Shown here: in pieces, positions 37,446-45,313 of the stretch | How the letters are laid out: every line of letters starts with the position of its first letter | Position numbering within the stretch: the stretch's first letter is position 1 | NCBI GenBank assembly: GCA_020445605.1 | Contig: JAGRGH010000059.1 | Location: 1 to 64,000 of the forward strand | Reading direction: 5' to 3' | Length of the DNA: 64,000 bases | Source: Chromatiales bacterium | GTDB taxonomy: Bacteria; Pseudomonadota; Gammaproteobacteria; JAGRGH01 | Translations under genes and position numbers: made by a program | Notes under the pieces: model-generated | What the model was told of the DNA's origin: nothing | Database searches by the model: none | What the model saw: the letters and a program-made list of their open reading frames with translations, nothing else

Positions 37446-38380
37446 GTCGATGCCGCTCGCCGTTGCTGATCATCCTGAGTTTTCACCGGGTACTCCCGGA
37501 ACCGGATCCGTATTGCAGCGACTTCGTCACCTGCTCGAACTTCGAGCGCCAGATGGCCCTGCTTGCACGGCTGTTCGACGTGGTGCCGCTGGCCGATGGT
37601 GTGAACGCCATGGCGAATGATGATTCTTCCCGACTGCGAGTCGCCCTGACCATCGACGATGGATACAGCGACGCGGCCGAACACGCCGCCCCGATCCTCG
37701 CGGACTTCGGCCTGCCGGCGACGGTGTTCGTTGCCAGCGGTTTCGTCGGTGGCGGCGTGATGTGGAACGATTGCATTGTTGAGACACTGCGGGCGGTTGT
37801 GGGGAGGCAGCTTGATCTGCGTCCGGTCGGATTCGGTGTCGAGCCCATTGGTTCGCTGGCCGAACGCATCGACCTCAAGTTCCGACTGATCCGTGCCTGG
37901 AAACACCTGCCTGCGACCGAACGGGACGAACTGGTGGGCCGGCTTGTGTCCATCGCAGGCGTGAGGTGGCCCAAGGGGCTCATGATGGACGCCGGTCAAC
38001 TGGCGCAGTTGCACGGGCATGGCGTCGAGGTTGGTGCGCATACCGTGAACCACCCGATTCTGCGGGTTCTTGACGACGCTGCCGCGAGCAGGGAAATCGT
38101 GAAATCCAGGGCGGAACTGGAAGGGTTGATCGGGCAGCGGGTGCGGTCGTTTGCGTATCCGAACGGCAAGGCCGGCAGCGATTACGGCGCGCGCGATGCG
38201 CGGCTGGTCGCTGAAGCGGGCTTTGAGTGTGCCGTCACCACGGAGTATGGCGCGAGTGGTCCCGGGAGTGACCGCTTTCAGCTGCCGCGCATGTCGGTGT
38301 GGCGTGGCTCCCGCCTGGGTCTTCTCGCGCAGTTCGCGCGCTCGGTGTGGATCGATCGGGAAGCCGTGCCGGCGGCGTGA
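37442..38380 (+). CDS. Second polysaccharide deacetylase
   Basis: 312 residues from ATG 37442. NodB domain: LTIDDGYSDAAEHA (motif 1 DD), ATVFVASGFV, VGAHTVNHPILR (metal histidines) and SFAYPNGKAGSDY. Similar to the PgaB/IcaB-like group with an N-terminal FHRVLPEPDPY motif. No signal peptide, so it may act on cytoplasmic precursors. Last gene of the operon, followed by a hairpin. Confidence 0.87.
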   Translation: MSRCRSPLLIILSFHRVLPEPDPYCSDFVTCSNFERQMALLARLFDVVPLADGVNAMANDDSSRLRVALTIDDGYSDAAEHAAPILADFGLPATVFVASGFVGGGVMWNDCIVETLRAVVGRQLDLRPVGFGVEPIGSLAERIDLKFRLIRAWKHLPATERDELVGRLVSIAGVRWPKGLMMDAGQLAQLHGHGVEVGAHTVNHPILRVLDDAAASREIVKSRAELEGLIGQRVRSFAYPNGKAGSDYGARDARLVAEAGFECAVTTEYGASGPGSDRFQLPRMSVWRGSRLGLLAQFARSVWIDREAVPAA

Positions 38381-38414
38381 ATACGGTGCGAACGAGCGCG
38401 CAGCGGGCGGACTG

Positions 38415-38442
38415 CGGGATGCCGGTTGGCGCCGGCATCCCG
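38415..38442. terminator. Bidirectional terminator between the EPS operon and mgtE
   Basis: CGGGATGCCGG, six-base loop, CCGGCATCCCG: an 11-bp perfect stem in the 75-base gap between convergent genes, followed by GTCTGTTTAC. Ends the 20-kb exopolysaccharide operon. Confidence 0.75.
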
Positions 38443-38455
38443 CCCGCAGGTCTGT

Positions 38456-39682
38456 TTACAGCAGAATGATTGTTGCGATGCCGAGCAGCAGACTCAGGCT
38501 TGCGACGTCCGTCGCGGTTGTCACGAAGATGCTTGATGCCGTTGCGGGGTCGGTGCCCAACCTGCGCAGCACTACGGGGACCAGCGCGCCGAACACGCCG
38601 CTGATCACGCAGCTGCCGATCATCGCCAGGAACACGATGATGGATAGCGTCAGCGCGCGTTCATCGCCCTGCATGTTCGCAAAGATGAACATGCCGATCG
38701 CAGCCGTGACACCAACCAGCCCGCCGTTTAGCAGCCCCAGCCAGGCCTCCTTGCTGATCAGTTTCGCAATGCCACCGCCCTTGAGTTCGCCCAGCGTGAG
38801 GCCGCGCAGGGTGACTGCGAGCGACTGGCAGCCCGTGTTGCCGGCCTGACCCGCGAGCACGGGCAGGAACGCCGCGAGCACGACGATCTTGTCGATCGTG
38901 TCCTGGAAGATGCCGACCACGGCGCCCGCCAGGAAGGCCGTGAACAGGTTCAGCTGCAACCACGGATGGCGCAGTTTGAAACAGCGACCCCAGATCGTGT
39001 TGATGCGTTCTTCTTTGTCGACACCGACCATGCTGCCGGCCTGGGCGCTGATCTCGACGGTCTGCGCCTTGAACAGCGTCTCGCCACGCACGACGCCGAG
39101 CAGATGACCCGCCTCGTCGACGACCGGGTAATCAGGGTAATGCCGGTCGAGCACGACCTTCATGGCATCCACCAGCGGCATTTCCGGGCGCAGCGAGAAC
39201 GGCTTGCGGATCATGATGTCTTCGAGCTTCGCATCGGGTGAGGCCAGCAGCATGTCGCGCATCACCAGCGCGCCGAGCAGTCGACCCTCGGTGTCGACGA
39301 CATAGCCGTAGCTGAAGAAACCCTTGTTCAGCATGCCGCGCATTTCGCTGACCGCGTCGGCCACGGTCATGTCGGGGGAAAACTGCGCGATCGCCGGCGC
39401 CATGAGCCGGCCGACGCTGCTTTCGGGAAAGGCGCTCTCCAGCCACTCGCGTTCGACGAAGCCGACGGGAAGGGCAGCGACGATTGCCTCGCGCCGCTTG
39501 CGCGCGAAGTTGTCCAGAATTGCCTGCGTGCGTTCGGCGGGCTGTCCGCTCAGTACCTTGACGACGACGGGATCAGGCAGGGCCTCGAGCAGGCCGGCGG
39601 CCTCGTATGGATCGTGGGCGTCGAGCTTGAAGGAATACGAAACGGAATCGTCGGGAATTTCGGTCTGGGCGGCTACGCTCAT
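38456..39682 (-). CDS. mgtE: Magnesium transporter MgtE
   Basis: 408 residues from the ATG at 39682; the open frame runs further upstream but that part lacks family features. The MgtE_N domain (AILDNFARKRREAIVAALP) is followed by two CBS domains (about 130-250) and five C-terminal helices, including the conserved GQAGNTGCQSLAVTLRGL pore region. Mg2+ channel gated by internal Mg2+. Divergent from the fumarase gene, with 271 bases between. Confidence 0.92.
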   Translation of the reverse strand: MSVAAQTEIPDDSVSYSFKLDAHDPYEAAGLLEALPDPVVVKVLSGQPAERTQAILDNFARKRREAIVAALPVGFVEREWLESAFPESSVGRLMAPAIAQFSPDMTVADAVSEMRGMLNKGFFSYGYVVDTEGRLLGALVMRDMLLASPDAKLEDIMIRKPFSLRPEMPLVDAMKVVLDRHYPDYPVVDEAGHLLGVVRGETLFKAQTVEISAQAGSMVGVDKEERINTIWGRCFKLRHPWLQLNLFTAFLAGAVVGIFQDTIDKIVVLAAFLPVLAGQAGNTGCQSLAVTLRGLTLGELKGGGIAKLISKEAWLGLLNGGLVGVTAAIGMFIFANMQGDERALTLSIIVFLAMIGSCVISGVFGALVPVVLRRLGTDPATASSIFVTTATDVASLSLLLGIATIILL

Positions 39683-39953
39683 GATGTCCCCTGTGTGAGT
39701 CTGGCCGGAGTTTGAGTTGGCGGAATGGCGCCGGTCGCGACCGCTGTGCTCTGCGCTGCGGTGCGCCGGTCCTTTGCGGGCGATTCTTGCACAAAAGGCG
39801 TGACGGGGTATCGCGTTTCGGTTGACGCGGGGACGCGAGGCGCGTCGGAATCGATGATGCCGCGTGCAATCGGCCGCGGGCAGGCTATGATTTTGGCATT
39901 GCACAAGACCACCGGACCTCCCGCCCCGTGAACCTGCCAGACAGACCGCCAGC

Positions 39954-41486
39954 ATGACCACCACGATCCGCGAAGACGACTTGATCCAGAGCGTCGCCGA
40001 CGCCCTGCAGTTCATTTCCTACTACCACCCGCGCGACTTCATCCAGGCCATCGGCCGGGCCTGGGCCGCGGAACAGTCCCCGGCCGCAAAGGACGCGCTG
40101 GCACAGATTCTGCTGAACTCGCGGATGTGCGCGGCCGGCCACCGGCCGATCTGCCAGGACACCGGCATCGTGGTCGTGTTTCTCAAGGTCGGCATGAACC
40201 TGCGCTTCGAGGGCCGTCGCTCGCTGGCCGAGATGATCAACGAGGGCGTGCGGCGCGGCTACACCCACCCCGACAACACGCTGCGCGCCTCGGTGGTCAG
40301 CCCCGCGTTCGGCCGGCGGGCGAACACCCGCGACAACACCCCGGCGATCATCCACACCGAACTCGTGCCGGGCGATCATCTTGAAGTCGCGCTCGCGGCG
40401 AAGGGCGGGGGCTCCGAGAACAAGTCGAAGTTCGTGGTGCTGAACCCGTCGGACTCCATTGCGGACTGGGTCGAGAAGACCGTCCCGACGATGGGGGCGG
40501 GCTGGTGTCCGCCCGGCATGCTCGGCATCGGCATCGGTGGTACCGCGGAGAAGGCCATGGTGCTCGCGAAGGAGGCGCTGATGGAGCCGATCGACATGCA
40601 CGAGCTGATGGCGCGCGGGCCGAGTACGCTGGTCGAGGAACTGCGTCTGGAGATCTTCGAGCGCGTGAACCGGCTCGGGATCGGTGCGCAGGGGCTCGGC
40701 GGGCTCACGACCGTCGTGGACGTGAAGATTCGTGAATATCCGACACACGCCGCGAGCCTGCCGGTCGGGATGATCCCGAACTGTGCGGCGACACGGCATG
40801 TGGAATTCACGCTGGACGGAAGCGGACCGGCCCTGCTCACACCGCCGAGTCTGGATGACTGGCCCGACGTCGGCTGGGCGCCGAGCGACGATGCACGGCG
40901 CGTGAATCTCGATACCGTCACGCGCGAGGACGTACAGGGCTGGCGGCCCGGTGAACGCCTGCTGCTGTCCGGCAAGCTCCTGACCGGCCGTGATGCCGCG
41001 CACAAGCGCATCAAGGAGCTGCTCGACAGCGGTCAGGGCCTGCCCGAGGGCGTGGACTTCACCAACCGTTTTATCTATTACGTTGGCCCTGTCGACCCGG
41101 TGCGCGATGAAGTCGTCGGGCCCGCCGGACCGACCACGGCAACGCGCATGGACAAGTTCACAGACATGATGCTCGGCCGAACCGGTCTGATTGGCATGGT
41201 CGGCAAGGCCGAACGCGGCCCGGCGGCGGTAGAGTCCATTCGCGAGCACGGCGCCGTTTACCTGATGGCGGTTGGCGGTGCCGCGTTTCTCGTCTCGCAG
41301 GCGATCCGCGCGGCGCGCACCGTTGCGTTCGCCGACCTCGGCATGGAAGCGATCTACGAATTCGAGGTGAAGGACATGCCGGTGACCGTCGCGGTCGACA
41401 GTCGTGGTATTTCAGTACACGTCACCGGCCCGAAAGAATGGCGGCACCGTATCGAGGTCATGACCGGCACGAGCGCGGCTGGCTGA
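39954..41486 (+). CDS. fumA: Class I fumarate hydratase ([4Fe-4S], single chain)
   Basis: 510 residues. Fumarate to malate in the TCA cycle. The alpha domain has CAAGHRPICQDTGIVVVF and GGGSENKSKF; the C-terminal beta domain has GPVDPVRDEVVGPAGPTT, with cluster cysteines distributed as in FumA/FumB. Not homologous to FumC. A decayed copy of its last third lies at 45113-45295, beyond the accessory cassette. Confidence 0.94.
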   Translation: MTTTIREDDLIQSVADALQFISYYHPRDFIQAIGRAWAAEQSPAAKDALAQILLNSRMCAAGHRPICQDTGIVVVFLKVGMNLRFEGRRSLAEMINEGVRRGYTHPDNTLRASVVSPAFGRRANTRDNTPAIIHTELVPGDHLEVALAAKGGGSENKSKFVVLNPSDSIADWVEKTVPTMGAGWCPPGMLGIGIGGTAEKAMVLAKEALMEPIDMHELMARGPSTLVEELRLEIFERVNRLGIGAQGLGGLTTVVDVKIREYPTHAASLPVGMIPNCAATRHVEFTLDGSGPALLTPPSLDDWPDVGWAPSDDARRVNLDTVTREDVQGWRPGERLLLSGKLLTGRDAAHKRIKELLDSGQGLPEGVDFTNRFIYYVGPVDPVRDEVVGPAGPTTATRMDKFTDMMLGRTGLIGMVGKAERGPAAVESIREHGAVYLMAVGGAAFLVSQAIRAARTVAFADLGMEAIYEFEVKDMPVTVAVDSRGISVHVTGPKEWRHRIEVMTGTSAAG

Positions 41487-41905
41487 GTCCAGGTCAACGC
41501 GGAGTGCGCTTGAACCCACGCTACGGCTTGGGTGGCACAAGCCAGGGACTCTCCAACGGGCTTTTTTCAGACTTCGGTTGCGTCTGCTTGATTGTAGCTG
41601 GTTAAATCGGCCTGAAAAGTGATCCCGGTAACGTTGGGTCGAGCTGGAGTCGCCGCCGAGAGTGGTTCGAACTAAATGCAGCCATTAACATGCTGTTGAA
41701 ATTCCCATTTCAACAGCCTGATATCGCGAGACATGGACGTCTCGCTCGAAAATTGAACACGCAAGTATTTGATTTTCGTGAGCAACCAAAAACCGCGCTT
41801 TTCGGTTGCGATGTTGAAAAGGCCATGGATGGGCCTTTTTCAACAATCTGTTAAGTCTCGCTCGCTCGGTTACTTGATTGGTTAACAAGGCAATGATGGA
41901 GATTC
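41487..41905. other. Gene-free stretch carrying a repeat element
   Basis: No coding sequence supported. A T-run after a short inverted repeat (AAGCC...GGCTTTTTT, near 41550-41567) may end fumarase transcription. Most of the rest is the second copy of the five-hairpin repeat (41692-41846). Confidence 0.55.
41692..41846 (-). repeat. Five-hairpin repeat element, copy 2 (inverted)
   Basis: Diverged, reverse-oriented copy of 17151-17310. The GCTGTTGAAAT/ATTTCAACAGC hairpin (41692-41717) now comes first, then CGAGAC/GTCTCG, a degenerate AATTGAACAC/GTATTTGATT hairpin, the CCGAAAAGCG-type hairpin and finally GTTGAAAAGGCC/GGGCCTTTTTCAAC. The two copies enclose 24 kb. Confidence 0.88.
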
Positions 41906-44254
41906 ATGATGCGTGTTGCGCCTGCGATGATTTCAACAGTGCTCAAGGACAGGAAAGATGTCATCAACTTGAATGGAATCGCGATCGACAAAAATGACAA
42001 TCTGTATGTCACAGACGGGGTGTCCAGAATCCTCAAAGTGAGTCGCAACGGCAACGTCAGTCGATTCGCGGGGACGGGTGTGATCGGTTATACCGGCAAC
42101 GGAGGGGCTGCTCATGATGCCCAAATTGGCGCCCCGCTGGGAATCGCTTTTGACAGCGCCGGTAGCGTGTACTTTTCCGACCTGACCCTGAATAACGTTC
42201 GCAAAGTCGAACTACTAAACAGCAGGATTTCAACCTATGTGGGCACGGGTGTGCAGGATGAGGTAGAGCAGTTCTATGGCAGTTTCGCCGGCGACGATGA
42301 AAAAGGCGATAAAGCCAGGCTGAACTTCCCGATGAGCATCGCCTTTGACAGCAACGACAATCTTTATATAGCGGACACCTGCAATCACAGGATACGAAAG
42401 CTGGATGGAAAGACCGGGAAAGTCAGCACCTATGCTGGAAAACATACCGCCGGTTCTCGTGGCGACGGCGGGCCGGCGACAAAGGCGGAATTGTTTCACC
42501 CGGCCTGCATTGCCATTGATAGTCAGGACAATCTGTTTATTGCGGACACCGGTAATCACTGCATCCGGAAGGTAGACGCGAAAGGTAACATCAGTCGTGT
42601 CGCAGGACTGGAAATGGCGGACGACACGCCCACTTGGGGCTTTTCTGGAGATGGTGGGCTCGCCACTGCGGCCAAGCTCAAAACACCCTGGGGTATCGCC
42701 TTAGACAGAGACGACACGCTCTACATTGCAGACACAGGGAACTACCGCGTTCGCATGATTGACCGTGAGGGCAAGATCAGCACAATCGCTGGAAATGGCA
42801 AGAGTGAAAATACCGGAGACAGTGGGCAAGCCGATAAAGCGTCGCTGGGCCGACCAAGTCGTATTGCACTGGACAGTCGCGGAAACCTGTATATCGCCGA
42901 CACACTGCACAACGTCATTCGAAAAGTAGAGCTTCCAACGTACGCCATACCGTCCAGATATGGATTTCAGAAATCACCGTTTACTGTAATGGCCGTCGTT
43001 ACGAGCCGCGTTATAAGAAGCTCCTTTGTTCGCGGCGAGTTGAAGAGGCGTAATGTGATAGCAACTGGAAATATCGTGTCCTGCATGACGACGCACGAGA
43101 CGGAAAACAACGCAGGCTGGGAATTGTCAATCATTCCGGATGGATCGACCAACAACGCGGATGACGATTGCTTGGTGGTGTTTTCGCTAAAAGGCGCCGA
43201 TGGAAACAGTTGTGAGGTTCGAGCGCCAATCGATAGCCGGTACATTGACAAGCCTTGGCAAAGTGGGGCGTGGGAAATACGGACGGCCGGTGATGTTTTT
43301 AAGGAGCTTTCCCACAATGTAACCGCCGTCAGGGATGGAAATGGCGTGTGCAAACTGTATCTCAATGGAAACCTGGTGGGTCAATCGGCCACCAATGGGC
43401 CAATTGATGTAAAAACTAACAACCAGCTCAATATCGGCAAACTGTTTCCAGGCCCTATTTCAGAAGAGTACGGCGGAGTAGTCCGGAAGGTGGCGATATG
43501 GGACACCGCGTTGGATGCAAAAACGGTAATAAATCATACAAACCATATTCTCTATCCTGAAAATAAAGAATCTGTCTTCAACAGCCAAAATTGCATCGGA
43601 TTTTGGGAGTTAAATGGCACTGGCACGGACACCTGTGAGGACTTGTCACATTGGAAGAACCATGTTCCGAAAGATCAGAAAATCGTTTCGGAGAGTCTTC
43701 CGATGGTTCTACCGTTATATACGCAATACCAGCATACCGATCAGTGGTGCTGGTCAGGTGTTTCCACCTCGATAGACAATTTCTACAACCCGTTGTCCAC
43801 CGTGACTCAATGCGGGTTGGCGACGGATTTGATGAGGGATCCAGTCAGGAAAAAGAGAATCCCGAAAAAAAGCCAAAATCCGGACAAAGAGTATGAATTG
43901 GAGGAGGGGGGGTCCTGTTGCGATCCCAAGGCCGAATGCGGGTTCTGGTACTACCTGGATGAGGCATTGAGTAAGCTTGGAATCTTGTCCAAATGCCAAC
44001 CATCCCTGTCTTTCGATGGATTCAAGGAACAGATTCAACGGTGGCGACCCGTAGGCATAAGAATAGAATACAAGAATAAATCAGGGCACTTTCTTGTGCT
44101 GATCGGCTTTTTTTCAAAATCCAATGACATGGTCGTCTTGGATGATCCTTTTTTTGGGATCAGTCTGATGAGTTATAAGGACCTAACGGGAAAAGACTAC
44201 AAATACCAGAATGGTGTCGTTACGGATTATTACCTCACACAGCCACACGCCTAA
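41906..44254 (+). CDS. NHL beta-propeller / LamG-like / papain-like cysteine protease protein
   Basis: 782 residues, no signal peptide (ATG 41906; ATG 41909 also fits GGAG). About six NHL repeats (residues 20-350; units such as GNLYIADTGNHCIRKVD) form a beta-propeller. A LamG/concanavalin-like domain follows (about 365-560; LYLNGNLVGQS, VAIWDTALDAKTV). The C-terminus is a papain-fold domain of the C39/AvrRpt2 (C70) type: QWCWSGVSTSIDNFY with Cys615, GHFLVLIGF with His728 and VLDDPFF with Asp746. All three residues are in place. Base composition is clearly lower in GC than neighbours. A substrate or target cannot be named. It is 15 bases from its partner gene. Confidence 0.85.
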   Translation: MMRVAPAMISTVLKDRKDVINLNGIAIDKNDNLYVTDGVSRILKVSRNGNVSRFAGTGVIGYTGNGGAAHDAQIGAPLGIAFDSAGSVYFSDLTLNNVRKVELLNSRISTYVGTGVQDEVEQFYGSFAGDDEKGDKARLNFPMSIAFDSNDNLYIADTCNHRIRKLDGKTGKVSTYAGKHTAGSRGDGGPATKAELFHPACIAIDSQDNLFIADTGNHCIRKVDAKGNISRVAGLEMADDTPTWGFSGDGGLATAAKLKTPWGIALDRDDTLYIADTGNYRVRMIDREGKISTIAGNGKSENTGDSGQADKASLGRPSRIALDSRGNLYIADTLHNVIRKVELPTYAIPSRYGFQKSPFTVMAVVTSRVIRSSFVRGELKRRNVIATGNIVSCMTTHETENNAGWELSIIPDGSTNNADDDCLVVFSLKGADGNSCEVRAPIDSRYIDKPWQSGAWEIRTAGDVFKELSHNVTAVRDGNGVCKLYLNGNLVGQSATNGPIDVKTNNQLNIGKLFPGPISEEYGGVVRKVAIWDTALDAKTVINHTNHILYPENKESVFNSQNCIGFWELNGTGTDTCEDLSHWKNHVPKDQKIVSESLPMVLPLYTQYQHTDQWCWSGVSTSIDNFYNPLSTVTQCGLATDLMRDPVRKKRIPKKSQNPDKEYELEEGGSCCDPKAECGFWYYLDEALSKLGILSKCQPSLSFDGFKEQIQRWRPVGIRIEYKNKSGHFLVLIGFFSKSNDMVVLDDPFFGISLMSYKDLTGKDYKYQNGVVTDYYLTQPHA

Positions 44255-44269
44255 CCGCGGAGAATCCAC

Positions 44270-45076
44270 ATGGCACTGAAAAATTCAACCGCACCGGCAC
44301 AAAGTTTTGTGGTTTTGCAGGAAAGCCTGGCAGGGGCTCGGCTGGATGCCAATGACCCTTCGGCGCTTACTCCACATAAGGTGTACTACATTGGTAGTGA
44401 TGACCTGCTCTCGGGGAAAGGTTTGGGGGCGGCTCAACTTTCCGCGTGGAGATACGTTTTTCGCGGAGAAGACAATCAGACTCACGTCGCTGAAATAGGC
44501 GTAGATGAAGACAACGCTACACATAGCTTTCACCTGATTAACCGGGGCAGCCATGTGGACAACTTCGTCGCGCTTTATGAGCAAATACATGAACATGACG
44601 CGGTAGTAGAAAAGGACTACGAGGTCAATCTATTGCGCGCGCCGGCCTGCTATGTCATCGCGGTGTGGTTCAAGGGGGTTGGCCACGATCATGACTTGTT
44701 CGTGCCCCTCGCACCGGTGCACAGTAACTTTGAAGCGGGCAGGCACTACGAAGCAATGGAATTCATGGGCCTTCTGGAAAAGACCGCTAGGGAAATGGCA
44801 GGCGGCGCGCCGGAGCCAAGACGAGATGATCTGACGAAAATCGAAGGAATCGGTCCGAAAATTTCCGCGCTGTTACAAACAGCGGGAGTAAGCTCTTATG
44901 CCGATCTTTCAAACGCGGATCCATCGCGGCTGCGCGATGTCCTATTGGGCGGTGGCGCGGCCTTCAATGTGGCCGATCCGGCGACATGGGCTGAGCAGGC
45001 TGCATTGGCGGCGGCTGGAAGGTGGGATGAGCTGCGCGAACTACAAGATAAATTGGTCGCTGGCAGACGGCGTTAG
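44270..45076 (+). CDS. Uncharacterised protein with C-terminal helix-hairpin-helix domain
   Basis: 268 residues. The N-terminal 180 residues (MALKNSTAPAQSFVVLQESL...) are not recognised; no signal peptide. The C-terminal ~85 residues, DDLTKIEGIGPKISALLQTA...WAEQAALAAAGRWDELRELQDKL, are the helix-hairpin-helix module (DUF4332-like) found appended to varied proteins, which may bind DNA or protein. It follows the protease gene by 15 bases with its own ribosome site and is likewise lower in GC. Pairing suggests a functional unit; whether it is a partner, inhibitor or adaptor is open. Confidence 0.8.
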   Translation: MALKNSTAPAQSFVVLQESLAGARLDANDPSALTPHKVYYIGSDDLLSGKGLGAAQLSAWRYVFRGEDNQTHVAEIGVDEDNATHSFHLINRGSHVDNFVALYEQIHEHDAVVEKDYEVNLLRAPACYVIAVWFKGVGHDHDLFVPLAPVHSNFEAGRHYEAMEFMGLLEKTAREMAGGAPEPRRDDLTKIEGIGPKISALLQTAGVSSYADLSNADPSRLRDVLLGGGAAFNVADPATWAEQAALAAAGRWDELRELQDKLVAGRRR

Positions 45077-45112
45077 TTGGGATAAAACGCGGCAATGTGG
45101 CAAGGCGCTCGG

Positions 45113-45295
45113 ATCGATCCGGTACGCGACGAGGTCGTTGGCGCGGCCCGGCTGACCACCGCCGTTCGGTTAGAGGTCATAGACCTGTCCGTGACGATTG
45201 ACGTCGACAGCCGAGAGACTGTCGTTTACGTCGCCGACCCCGCGGATTCGTGGCACCGCGTCGCGGTCATGATTGGCGCGAGCGCGGCTGGCTGA
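45113..45295 (+). pseudogene. Decayed 3' fragment of class I fumarase
   Basis: The frame reads IDPVRDEVVGAARLTTAVRL, matching fumarase residues 380-399 (VDPVRDEVVGPAGPTTATRM), then jumps to EVIDLSVTIDVDSRETVVYV...WHRVAVMIGASAAG, matching the last 40 residues (EVKDMPVTVAVDSRG...WRHRIEVMTGTSAAG). About 71 codons are missing between the parts. DNA similarity extends to the stop codon and ends there. It is a remnant of a second fumarase, or a duplicated gene end left by an insertion. Confidence 0.85.
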
Positions 45296-45313
45296 TCGAG
45301 TCGGGCAGGGGAG

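Noticed and set aside
39683-39953. A coding region in the mgtE-fumarase gap
   Set aside because: Open frames there are upstream extensions without conserved features; the gap more likely holds the two divergent promoters, though I could not identify them.
42000-42950. Six-fold repeated pattern within the NHL gene as a DNA repeat
   Set aside because: The repetition is at protein level (beta-propeller blades) with diverged DNA.
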